A stretch of DNA of 64,000 bases from positions 67,599 to 131,598 of the forward strand of contig NZ_JAPNOZ010000004.1 of the NCBI RefSeq assembly GCF_029955155.1. The letters are read 5' to 3'. The position numbers were made by a program, and so were the translations under genes. The notes under the pieces were generated by a model that was given only the letters and a program-made list of their open reading frames with translations, had not been told where the DNA came from and searched no databases. This document shows, piece by piece, positions 36,524-44,186 of this stretch. This DNA comes from Psychrobacillus sp. NEAU-3TGS. GTDB taxonomy: Bacteria; Bacillota; Bacilli; Bacillales_A; Planococcaceae. Position 1 is the first letter of the stretch. Every line of letters begins with the position of its first letter.

Positions 36524-37210
36524 TTAATAAAAGTCACAATACACTATCCAATCCTGTTTTTCTGGATTATAGAAAAAATAGAAACTACCACTATCTACTA
36601 TATTAAATCGAGCCTTTAAGTCAGAACTTATCTGAAATACAAATGGGTAATCTTCTCCAAAAGAAACTCCACTTTGAGTAAAAGAAGGATATCCTCCAAC
36701 TTTATGAGTCGGATATATTTCTTCTACAATATCATCGTAATACTCTATACCATGCTCTGATTCAAGTCGTAATATTGCATCTTCAATTACGGGATCTATG
36801 CTATCAGAATCTTCCCAAGAAGGCGTGTCATTATCCACAAATAAAGGAGATAATGGAAAAGGTTTTATCTTCGTTGATTGTTCATTTATCTTTTGTAACT
36901 CCTCTAAATTTGAATAACAATTTATCTTAAAAAATGAAACTAAATTATCCATATTTAGATTTTCAAATACAACGAAGTCCATATAAATTGTTACTAATTG
37001 ATAGCTCATTATTTCCTTCGGTACATAGGGCAATTTACTTAAAAATATTGTACATATGGGGTCAAAATTGGACGATATTGTTTCTCCTTCTTTTCCCCAT
37101 AAAACCTTCCCAATCCAACTTTCACCTAATTCCTCTGTTGGTCGGATTCCACCTGTTTGAAAGATTGTTGCTGGTTTAAATAATACATCTTTAATTTGAG
37201 AAATATCCAA
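36524..37210 (-). CDS. DUF1963 family protein (YwqG-like)
   Basis: A 228-residue soluble protein. The C-terminal pattern HKVGGYPSFTQSGVSFGEDYPFVFQISSD...GSFYFFYNPEKQDW is diagnostic of the DUF1963/YwqG family (KxGGxP...LLQI...D.G..YF). The N-terminal strand set (PICTIFLSKLPYVP, YQLVTIYMDFVVFENL) is typical too. Function is unknown; some members sit in toxin-immunity loci. It is single, with no terminator of its own identified. Confidence 0.78.
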   Translation of the reverse strand: MDISQIKDVLFKPATIFQTGGIRPTEELGESWIGKVLWGKEGETISSNFDPICTIFLSKLPYVPKEIMSYQLVTIYMDFVVFENLNMDNLVSFFKINCYSNLEELQKINEQSTKIKPFPLSPLFVDNDTPSWEDSDSIDPVIEDAILRLESEHGIEYYDDIVEEIYPTHKVGGYPSFTQSGVSFGEDYPFVFQISSDLKARFNIVDSGSFYFFYNPEKQDWIVYCDFY

Positions 37211-37319
37211 TAAAACCCTCTCCTTAATAAATGCTTGTTTCTTATTTCAGATAAATAGCACACCGCCCAATCAAAGTGTAACATTTCAAATGGACCGCCG
37301 AAATTTAATGATGTTTTGA

Positions 37320-37349
37320 CGAAAAAACAGACCATCGGACTGATGGTCT
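37320..37349 (-). terminator. Terminator of AraC-GyrI gene
   Basis: On the minus strand AGACCATC, loop, GATGGTCT then GTTTTTT, about 85 bases beyond the stop codon. Confidence 0.65.
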
Positions 37350-37433
37350 TGTTTAACTAAAACACCTTTAGTTTAAGAGTATACTTTCGCATTAAGAAAA
37401 AAGAGCTACCAGCTCAGTGATCTTAATTTTAAT

Positions 37434-38305
37434 TTATTTTTTCAAAACTGGAATCCAAATTTCGCTCTTCACAGATGGTGAAGTTAAATCTTCGGTTTTA
37501 ATCGACAAAATTTCGGGTCCTTCAGTTACTTGATAATTGGAAGATGGAAACCACTCAGAATAAATCCTTCCCCAAGTTTCCTGTAGCGTACTAGGAAAAG
37601 GTCCCGTTGATTCAAATATCGCCCATGTTAAGGCAGGAACTTCAAGTTTTGAAAATTTTTCGGGGAATTCTTGTGTTGTTGCCACTCCTATATACTGATC
37701 AAGCTCTCCTTTTCCCTTCATCCGTCCTTCAGAAAAGTTTGTAGAGGCTTGAATCATTCCTTTAGGTTCGATATTAGAGAGTTTTTTTAATTGAACTATA
37801 TCTTCCATAGTAAAAGATTTCCACATTGCCGTAATTTCTGGGTTTTCTCCTTCAAAAATAATTGGAATTCTTTTCATGATCCCAATTATGTTAAATGCTT
37901 CTTTTTGTTTGACTTGGTAATTCATTTCATTTCCTCCTCTTATTGATAAGTGAAAGGTCATTAGTGGATAGGATTTTAATTGATGCCCATTGTTTCTTGC
38001 ATCAGATGGTGTTACACCATGTAAATTTTGAAAAGCTCTTGTAAAAGAGTCGGGTGAGTTGTATCCATATTTAATAGCAACATCGATTACTCTTATTTTA
38101 CTATTATTAAGCTCTAATGCTGCCAAGCTAAGTCGTCTACGGCGGATGTATTCCGATAATGTAATACCTGCAAGGAAAGAAAACATCCTTTTAAATGGTA
38201 TTCAGAACAATGTGCTATACTTGCCACTATCTTAAAATCTATTTCGTTAGTAAGGTTTTCCTCGATATACTTCATTGCATCGTTCATGTTCTTAAGCAAA
38301 TCCAT
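37434..38305 (-). pseudogene. AraC family regulator with GyrI-like effector domain, split by a 1-base frameshift
   Basis: N-terminal AraC helix-turn-helix pair ([31 protein letters not shown] then, in another frame, [20 protein letters not shown]...[26 protein letters not shown]) joined to a GyrI-like small-molecule domain ([18 protein letters not shown] to EIWIPVLKK). One extra base in the TTTT/AAA run at 38189-38195 rejoins EYH to KRMFSFLAG, the invariant AraC sequence. The start at 38305 follows AAGGAGG; the 16 codons before it are not translated. BltR/Rob-type proteins like this sense drugs. Confidence 0.82.
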
Positions 38306-38427
38306 TCCATGACCTCCTTCCTTAATAGAATAGCAGGAGTTGAATCTATCCACCCTACATTTAGTGCACAGATATGCAGGATTAGACTAAACTGCCGCTT
38401 TAAGTTCTATTAGATAAATGCTTTACT

Positions 38428-38463
38428 CCTTCTTGAAGTAAAGCACCCGTTAGTTGAAGAAGG
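38428..38463. repeat. Dispersed TAAAGCACC-GTTAGTTGAA repeat
   Basis: CTTGAAGTAAAGCACCCGTTAGTTGAAG with flanking CCTTC/GAAGG symmetry. Other copies are at about 39212, 39785, 42596, 42737, 60278 and 62579. Confidence 0.65.
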
Positions 38464-38522
38464 ATTAAATGCAGATGAGGGTGAATATAGATAATAGTCA
38501 ATATGTAAAGGGGATTACGCTT

Positions 38523-38972
38523 ATGAAAAATATTTTTAATCATTTGCATACAGAGGAAATTTTAACCCGTATAGACAAGTTAAATCGGAATTCACAACCA
38601 CAATGGGGAAGAATGGATGTTGCTCAAATGCTAGCTCATTGCTCAGCGTTTCAAGATATAGCAATGGGGAAATCTTTTCCCCCGAGAGGTTGGTTAGGGA
38701 GGTTAATAGGAAGATTTGTTAAACCAATTTTGTACAATGACAAGCCGATACCTCACGATATGTCCACTATTCCGACCATTTTGATAACAGAGAAAAAAGA
38801 ATTTGATACAGAAAGAGAAAAACTGAAACAAAAAATTATTGCATTTCAAAATAATGGACCAGAGAAATGTACAACTCATTCACACCCTTTTTTCGGCAAA
38901 CTTAGCTCCGAGGAATGGGGTAAAGGAATTTATAAGCACCTTGATCATCATTTAAAACAGTTTGGAGTTTAG
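38523..38972 (+). CDS. DUF1569 family protein (DinB-like fold)
   Basis: A 149-residue protein: HLHTEEILTRIDKLNRNSQPQWGRMDVAQMLAHCSAFQDIAMG, RFVKPILYNDKPIPHDMSTIPT, and the end HPFFGKLSSEEWGKGIYKHLDHHLKQFGV. This is the DUF1569 pattern, with histidines in AHCS and LDHHL likely to bind a metal as in DinB proteins. The frame is open from 38469, but AAAGGGGAT precedes the ATG at 38523. Function is unknown. Confidence 0.8.
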   Translation: MKNIFNHLHTEEILTRIDKLNRNSQPQWGRMDVAQMLAHCSAFQDIAMGKSFPPRGWLGRLIGRFVKPILYNDKPIPHDMSTIPTILITEKKEFDTEREKLKQKIIAFQNNGPEKCTTHSHPFFGKLSSEEWGKGIYKHLDHHLKQFGV

Positions 38973-39120
38973 TCATCTATATCCCAATTTTGTAGATCAG
39001 AATTTAATTAGTACTGCTCCCCTGTTAAATAGTGTACGACGAAAAAAAGGGAGAAAACAACTTTGCTACTGCATATTTTACTAATGTTAGTTTCTTTTAA
39101 TATGTACATTATTTTTTCAC

Positions 39121-39150
39121 CCCTAAATTGCTCTTTAGGGATCTTTTTTT
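39121..39150 (+). terminator. Hairpin with seven-T tail
   Basis: CCCTAAA, loop TTGCTC, TTTAGGG, then ATCTTTTTTT, about 150 bases after the DUF1569 gene. Confidence 0.65.
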
Positions 39151-39211
39151 ATTTTCTTTTTAAACTAACCTGCACAATAAAGGCTACATAATGACAGTCC
39201 TATTCTCCTAA

Positions 39212-39236
39212 AGCACCAGTTAGTTGAACAACGGAT
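39212..39236. repeat. Dispersed repeat copy
   Basis: CTAAAGCACCAGTTAGTTGA, next to the end of the following minus-strand gene. Confidence 0.6.
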
Positions 39237-39239
39237 GTA

Positions 39240-39746
39240 TTATCCACTATGAATTTCAAAGCAGAAATATCCAAAAGGTAAGTGTTCTTCTTTTAATCCC
39301 ATTTCTGATTTTGCAATTTCCATCATTTTAGGTATAAGTTCTCCTAAAATTTCCTTGTACTTCTCAAGTGCCTTTTTATAAGAAGTTACATCGGCATTTT
39401 GACATAAAGGAAATAGAACTGTCCCTATTCTCAAATCATTAAGCGGCCTTGGGGTATCTGGAACATTAAGACATTCTATAATGTGTTTCTTCTGAATCTT
39501 CTCGTCTAACCAATCTCTACATTCTATAAAGAACATATATTCTTCGAACTCGATTTGACTTTTAAATTTTTCATTGAAATAAAACGGTGTAATTCTAATG
39601 TAGTCGGTAGTTGAATTGGAACTAATAATTTCATTTAATACGCCCATTAAACCTGTAATAGTCGGATAATATCTATATTTTCCATTATAGTAAACAGTGT
39701 TATTGTAAACTATTTCGTTAATTTCCCCTTTATCTTTCCCTATCAT
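39240..39746 (-). CDS. Hypothetical protein (168 residues)
   Basis: Not recognised. A soluble protein with an N-terminal strand-rich part (EIVYNNTVYYNGKYRYYPTITGLMGVLNEII), a central acidic segment (FEEYMFFIECRDWLDEKIQ), and a helical C-terminus ending PFGYFCFEIHSG. No signal peptide or membrane helix. AAAGGAGG lies 10 bases before the ATG at 39746; the first ATG at 39752 is too close to it. It lies in a run of orphan immunity-like genes flanked by two copies of a dispersed repeat. Confidence 0.65.
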   Translation of the reverse strand: MIGKDKGEINEIVYNNTVYYNGKYRYYPTITGLMGVLNEIISSNSTTDYIRITPFYFNEKFKSQIEFEEYMFFIECRDWLDEKIQKKHIIECLNVPDTPRPLNDLRIGTVLFPLCQNADVTSYKKALEKYKEILGELIPKMMEIAKSEMGLKEEHLPFGYFCFEIHSG

Positions 39747-39752
39747 TATCAT

Positions 39753-40156
39753 CGCCTCCTTTATTACATATTTAAACCAACTTCTTCTTGAAGTAAAGCA
39801 CCAGTTAGTTGAATAAGAACTCTCTATTTTTTAAATGTTATTTATCTACCGTCATAAATATTCTTAAGCAGTAATTGTTTTAAAGAGGAAGAAAAGAAGC
39901 TATATCTATCACTTCTTTCCTTCCGATAATCTATTGATATGTAAACTGATAACAGAGAGGCGTGAGAAAAAGATAAGAAGCCCTTTCAACAGGATTACTC
40001 CCTTTTCAACAGCGTCAAGAAAGCTCTAAATCTCAGAGAATGCAATAAACATCATGTTCTATGAATTAATATGGTATTCTCTAATTAAATGAAAAGAAAT
40101 CTTTGTTTCTTCTATAGGATGGGACTAACATACATCTAGAGAGAAGGAGGAGAAAA
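39753..40156. other. 404-base intergenic stretch
   Basis: Starts with a dispersed repeat copy at 39785-39812. The rest is AT-rich with no coding potential, and it carries the promoter of the AraC gene close to 40157. Confidence 0.4.
39785..39812. repeat. Dispersed repeat copy
   Basis: Core TAAAGCACCAGTTAGTTGAA, preceded by CTTCTTGAAG. Confidence 0.6.
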
Positions 40157-40858
40157 ATGAACTCGTTAGAACATGTATTGTGTGAAAAAAGATCCTATTC
40201 GAGAGAGTTTGCCTCTCACCATCATGAGTTCGGGCAATTCCTTTTCCCTCTACAGGGTTCTTTGGATATTAAAACGAAGGGTCAAGAGGTCAACCTGAAC
40301 GAGGACCATTGTTTCTATCTGCCGCCCCAGTTGGAACATGAATACCGGTCTAAAGACCGGAATGAATTTTTAATCCTGGATGTTCCCACACATTACTTGC
40401 CGGAACAGACATATAACATGCATTTCCAGTTGGATACGCAGTGGTCGGCGATCCGGTATTTGTTGCTGGAAGAGGCTAAGAGGCCGGACAGTGCATCTTC
40501 CTTGGTAAATTTAGCCCGCTATGTCGTCAGTAAACTCCAGACCTCGAATCCAGCGTCGATTGACTACATCCATAACCATTTCAAAGAACCGATCACTTTG
40601 GAGACCTTAGCGAAAATCGAACATTACCACCCCGTTTACTACTCGTCCTGGTTCAAGAAAAGAACCGGAAAAAGCTTAAAGATGTATCTAACTGAACTGC
40701 GCTTGCAAGAGGCCAAAAACCTTTTGGTATCCACCAGTTGGTCGATGTCGAAAATTAGTGAAGAATTAGGTTTTGAAAATTCTTCATCGTTTACCCGATG
40801 GTTTGGAAACAGCGAAGGAATAGCCCCACAAAAATATCGATTTCTTAATAATGGTTAA
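40157..40858 (+). CDS. AraC family regulator with cupin sensor domain
   Basis: A 233-residue protein. The N-terminal cupin half has FASHHHEFGQFLFPLQGSLDIKTKG and HCFYLPPQLEHEYRS with metal- or ligand-type histidines. The C-terminal AraC pair of HTH motifs is ITLETLAKIEHYHPVYYSSWFKKRTGKSLKMYLTELRLQEAKNLL and MSKISEELGFENSSSFTRWFGNSEGIAPQKYR. Base composition is richer in G+C than the preceding region, as in the EamA-csaA pair downstream, which it probably controls. AGAAGGAGGAG precedes the ATG. Confidence 0.88.
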   Translation: MNSLEHVLCEKRSYSREFASHHHEFGQFLFPLQGSLDIKTKGQEVNLNEDHCFYLPPQLEHEYRSKDRNEFLILDVPTHYLPEQTYNMHFQLDTQWSAIRYLLLEEAKRPDSASSLVNLARYVVSKLQTSNPASIDYIHNHFKEPITLETLAKIEHYHPVYYSSWFKKRTGKSLKMYLTELRLQEAKNLLVSTSWSMSKISEELGFENSSSFTRWFGNSEGIAPQKYRFLNNG

Positions 40859-40861
40859 AGA

Positions 40862-40932
40862 GGATATTAAACTCGGCAAAGAAAATTTCCAGGGAATTTT
40901 CTAAAATGAGTTTAATATCCTTTTTCTCTTTT
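40862..40932 (+). terminator. Large terminator after AraC gene
   Basis: GGATATTAAACTC paired with GAGTTTAATATCC, an inner stem GAAAATT / AATTTTC, then a T-rich tail. Confidence 0.85.
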
Positions 40933-41004
40933 TATCGCGTGGAGCAAAATGAAAGGAAACTCTCTGTTCTTACAGCACAAAAACTAGACGTGAGGTGAAA
41001 CAAC

Positions 41005-41061
41005 ATGCTTCGGACTCCTTTGTTTGAAAATGATGTACCTGTGGCACTCTTCAACAATTAA
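41005..41061 (+). CDS. Possible 18-codon leader peptide upstream of EamA-csaA
   Basis: ATG at 41005 preceded by GTGAGGTGAAAC, reading MLRTPLFENDVPVALFNN then TAA. It is followed by two small hairpins (GAGAGA / TCTCTC and AGGC / GCCT) before the EamA ribosome site. It could be an attenuation-type leader or chance; no repeated codon points to a specific amino acid. Confidence 0.3.
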   Translation: MLRTPLFENDVPVALFNN

Positions 41062-41128
41062 TAGAGAGAGTGCTGCATCTCTCTGTCGAGGCAGCTAAAG
41101 CCTATCAATTAAAACGGAGGGTATAAAA

Positions 41129-42050
41129 ATGAAAAATACATTAATTGGTTCATTCTATTTAATAGTGGCTTCAAGCATCTGGGGCGGCATGTACGTGGTC
41201 GTAAAAGTAGTAGTGGACGTCATCCCGCCACTGGAACTTGTGTGGATGCGCTATTTGATCGCACTGGTGGCCCTTGGCATCATCGGATTGGTGACACGGC
41301 AGAATTGGCGAATCAAGAGACACCACTTCGGCATAATCCTTGCCATCGCCATCATCGGCTACGTCATTTCCATTGTGGCCCAGGAAACCGGCACGATGCT
41401 GTCCACTGCCCAAATGGGTGCAATCATAACGGCGACAACACCTGCATTTATGGTGGTGTTCGCCAGTTTGATCCTAAAAGAACGCTTAACGAAGAAAAAG
41501 GCGATTTCCGTCACTTTGGCCACAATCGGTGTGATTGCCATTGTTGGAATTGATAATCTCAACATGTCCAGCATGCTTGGCGGAATTTCCTTAGTGATTG
41601 CCGCCTCAACCTGGGCGTTGATGTCTGTACTAGTCAAAATGATACCGAGTGAATACTCTCAGATTGTGGTGACGACCTATGCGACGGCAATTGCCGTGGT
41701 GGTTCTGACGCCTTTTGTGATTCCCCGATTGCCGCAAATTGAGCTGCACAATCTGGCCGACCCCACCATATGGGGTGGATTGCTTTATTTAGGAGTCATT
41801 TCGACTTCCCTGGCTTTTCTATTATGGAGCCGGGGGCTGCAGATGCTGAATGCCTCCAGCGGCGGGGTTTTCTTTTTTTTTCCAGCCTGTTGTCGGAACT
41901 TTGCTGGGCTGGCTGTTACTCGGAGAAACGATCAGCATCATGTTTTGGATCGGTTCTGTTTTGATTCTCCTAGGGGTATTGATTGTCATTACCGATAAGC
42001 AAGAAGAAGAGCAGCTGCCGAGCCATTCATTAGCTCAAAAAACAACGTAA
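41129..42050 (+). pseudogene. EamA/DMT transporter, split by a 1-base insertion in T9
   Basis: A ten-helix drug/metabolite exporter. The first 250 codons give both EamA halves up to ASSGGVFFF. The rest (QPVVGTLLGWLLLGETISIMFWIGSVLILLGVLIVIT) continues in another frame. The run of nine T at 41873-41881 should be eight to read FFFFQPVVG, the standard family ending, so one T is extra. The restored protein has about 307 residues. It lies in an operon with csaA, 27 bases upstream of it, under the AraC protein at 40157. The long homopolymer makes this a textbook sequencing or slippage site. Confidence 0.82.
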
Positions 42051-42077
42051 AAAGAAGAACTTTCAGGAGGAATTAAG

Positions 42078-42407
42078 ATGGCAACGTTCGATGATTTTCA
42101 ACAGATTGATATGCGGGTAGGCGAAATAATCCGAGCAGAAGAATTCCCGAAAGCCAGAAAACCTACCTATAAACTGTGGGTGGACTTTGGCGAAGAAATC
42201 GGGCTTAAACAAAGCAGTGCCCAAATTACCGACTGTTACAAGCTGGATGAACTAGTGGGCAGACAGGTACTAGGCGTCGTGAATTTCCCCCCGATGAAAG
42301 TGGCAGGTTTCAGTTCAGAGGCGCTAGTAATGGGTGTGTATTCCGAACAAGGGGTTGTCCTGATCGAACCCCAGCAAAAAGTGAAAAAAGGGGATAGGTT
42401 GGGTTAA
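42078..42407 (+). CDS. csaA: CsaA-like tRNA-binding / export chaperone protein
   Basis: A 109-residue OB-fold protein: MATFDDFQQIDMRVGEIIRAEEFPKARKPTYKLWVDFG...KQSSAQITDCY, and LVGRQVLGVVNFPPMKVAGFSSEALVMGV. This is the complete EMAP-II/CsaA domain. B. subtilis CsaA is a dimer that binds precursor proteins and tRNA-like RNA and helps secretion. AGGAGGAAT precedes the ATG. It is last in the operon with the EamA exporter. Confidence 0.93.
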   Translation: MATFDDFQQIDMRVGEIIRAEEFPKARKPTYKLWVDFGEEIGLKQSSAQITDCYKLDELVGRQVLGVVNFPPMKVAGFSSEALVMGVYSEQGVVLIEPQQKVKKGDRLG

Positions 42408-42430
42408 AGATCCACGTTGAATAACATATA

Positions 42431-42470
42431 AAAAACAAGAAGGAGATAATCTTCCGCTTGTTTTTTTTAC
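42431..42470 (+). terminator. Terminator of EamA-csaA operon
   Basis: AAAACAAG.AGGA, loop, TCTTCC.CTTGTTTT and a further T-run directly after csaA. Confidence 0.8.
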
Positions 42471-42487
42471 GAAAAAATCATAAAAAG

Positions 42488-42515
42488 AGTTCGTAAAAGC
42501 ACACTTTTACGAACT
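42488..42515. repeat. Perfect 12-bp hairpin
   Basis: AGTTCGTAAAAG, loop CACA, CTTTTACGAACT. It is directly behind the csaA terminator with no T-tail. Confidence 0.7.
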
Positions 42516-42736
42516 AACTCTTGTCGGGTAATAAGAAAAAGCTATTCTCAAAGGGATAGCTTTTCTTTAACCTCATCAATTGTTTTTCTTGCTCCTTCTT
42601 CAACTAAAACGCCAGATTGTTGAATGAAATGACTGTCGTTTTAAAGATAACTTTACTATCACAGGACACGTTTTTTGTGCAAAATTTTAGAAAAATACGA
42701 GATTTAATTGTTTATTTGCCACTAATTTCGGAAAGC

Positions 42737-42770
42737 TAATCTTCAACTAAACTGCTGCTTTAGTTGAAGT
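42737..42770. repeat. Dispersed repeat, palindromic variant
   Basis: CTTCAACTAAACTGC / GCTTTAGTTGAAG, a near-perfect inverted repeat related to the copies at 38428 and 62579. Confidence 0.6.
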
Positions 42771-42810
42771 GAAACCCTTCACAATCATTAGCTATTTTAA
42801 CATAAGTATC

Positions 42811-42855
42811 CAAAAAAAAAATCACCTCTCAGTAAACTAGAGAGATGATTTTAAA
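42811..42855. terminator. Hairpin just outside the transposon left end
   Basis: AAATCA.CTCTC, loop, GAGAG.TGATTTT, preceded by nine A, so T-tailed on the minus strand. It could end minus-strand transcription leaving the transposon. Confidence 0.6.
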
Positions 42856-42878
42856 ATTTCTTGATAATTATCAGTAAC

Positions 42879-43069
42879 CGACTTTAATGTAAAGTTACCA
42901 ACTATAATGTAACTGTACAACAAAGCATACTGTCTTCATACAACTCAATTGTACCCTAATAACTTCAATAATCCGCGTTTTTATTAACTAGAAAAAATTA
43001 CCTAATACAACTCAGTTATACCCTAAGAAATATTAATTCATATATATTGTGACAACTAAGTTATACCCC
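42879..43069. repeat. Array of TnsB-type binding sites at transposon left end
   Basis: Five direct repeats: CGACTTTAATGTAAAG (42879), CAACTATAATGTAACT (42899), ACAACTCAATTGTACCCT (42940), ACAACTCAGTTATACCCT (43007) and ACAACTAAGTTATACCCC (43052). The last three match closely in 18 bases. Tn7-family ends carry three or more such ~20-bp TnsB sites in direct orientation with wide spacing at the left end, which this copies. The first two are more divergent and 20 bases apart. Confidence 0.65.
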
Positions 43070-43138
43070 AGCTAACTTCTAAGTAATATATATAACCCAT
43101 TAAAAATTTTAAAAGATCTTCTATCTTTGTTTATTTCA

Positions 43139-43978
43139 TTAATAAATAAAATCCTTATATAAGTCAGATTGAATAACCTTTTCAGGTGACAATCCATTTT
43201 CAAGAGCCATTAACTTTATTTTTTCTACTACAGTCGGAGTACTTTTTGGGGATACATAAACGGCTTGAATTAACTCGTCTATTTTGCATGAAACTATAGT
43301 GCCTTTTTCATTAAAAAATTCATATGATTGTTCTTCTAATATATCCATTCTAACTTGCCATTCTTCAATAGGAACCTCTTCCTTTTCAAATAATGATTCA
43401 AGTAACCCCTCATCAATTCTACTTGCTACAACCATCAATCTTAATTCGTTTTCATGAGAGAATGATTTTCTTTTGTAAAATAATGTATCAAAGATGTTTA
43501 CACTAGTCATTTCTTCAAGAAAATTTATGTATTGTAATCTCCCAGAGAAAATTTTATATCTTAAATCATTTATGGAATTTATCAAGCTCTTATAATTTGT
43601 TTTGATAGCAATACCATCATCTGAATGTATATACAGATCCCACATACCTGCAGACTCATAGTCATTCATGTGCCAACAAGAGATGGCGGAAAATTCCTGA
43701 ATTTTTTTCATTTCAACTCTCGGGGTAACTTTGGTTATTTTGTCATCATCAAATCTTTTAATGTCCCAATTAGAATAGCTTCCTTCAAGTGGATCTATAA
43801 AAGCACTCGGCTTAGCAAAAAATAGTGCTTTATTTTTAAGTAAAAAGTCAAATTTATCTATACTCATAAATTTCCATATAGTTGGGTTATTTTCTACTTT
43901 ATATTGAGAACTGTAATTATAAATAGACTCAAAGTCCATAGCATATCTATATGCTTTATTTTTATATGTTAAATCCAT
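43139..43978 (-). CDS. DUF2971 family protein, transposon cargo
   Basis: A 279-residue soluble protein. The DUF2971 order is clear: IWKFMSIDKFDFLLKNKALFFAKPSAFIDPLEGSY, then SAISCWHMNDYESAGMWDLYIHSDDGIAIKTNYKSL, LQYINFLEE, and FYKRKSFSHENELRLMVVA. Family function is unknown; members are common in mobile islands and near defence genes. It lies between the left-end repeats and tniQ2, the usual cargo position in Tn7-like elements. GAGGGTGGAA precedes the ATG. It is AT-rich like the transposition genes. Confidence 0.78.
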   Translation of the reverse strand: MDLTYKNKAYRYAMDFESIYNYSSQYKVENNPTIWKFMSIDKFDFLLKNKALFFAKPSAFIDPLEGSYSNWDIKRFDDDKITKVTPRVEMKKIQEFSAISCWHMNDYESAGMWDLYIHSDDGIAIKTNYKSLINSINDLRYKIFSGRLQYINFLEEMTSVNIFDTLFYKRKSFSHENELRLMVVASRIDEGLLESLFEKEEVPIEEWQVRMDILEEQSYEFFNEKGTIVSCKIDELIQAVYVSPKSTPTVVEKIKLMALENGLSPEKVIQSDLYKDFIY

Positions 43979-44075
43979 ATAATTTCCACCCTCTATAATG
44001 TTGTCAAATATTCAAATAAAATGCTGTAACGAAAAAACTACAAAAGCAACTAAAGGGGTATTAGCTGAATAAGAG

Positions 44076-44106
44076 CTAAAGAAGGACCCTCTAATAGGTC
44101 CATTTA
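44076..44106 (-). terminator. Possible terminator of the tns operon
   Basis: On the minus strand GGACC, loop TATTAGA, GGGTCC then TTCTTT, about 85 bases after the tniQ2 stop. Confidence 0.4.
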
Positions 44107-44186
44107 ATTACTATATTTCAACAACGTTGTATCAAAAATATTTTAATTCTTCTAGTATTATCTTATTAGTTTATAACAAAACTTAA

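Larger units (their letters stand above)
42408..42878. other. Intergenic stretch with four hairpins and two dispersed repeats
   Basis: From csaA to the left end of the transposon. Contains the csaA terminator (42431-42469), a perfect 12-bp hairpin (42488-42515), a further hairpin (42534-42567), repeat copies at about 42596 and 42737, and a terminator-like hairpin at 42811-42855. No gene. Confidence 0.5.

Noticed and set aside
41242-41553. 103-codon frame inside the EamA gene
   Set aside because: Shadow frame of a G+C-richer gene; no ribosome site.
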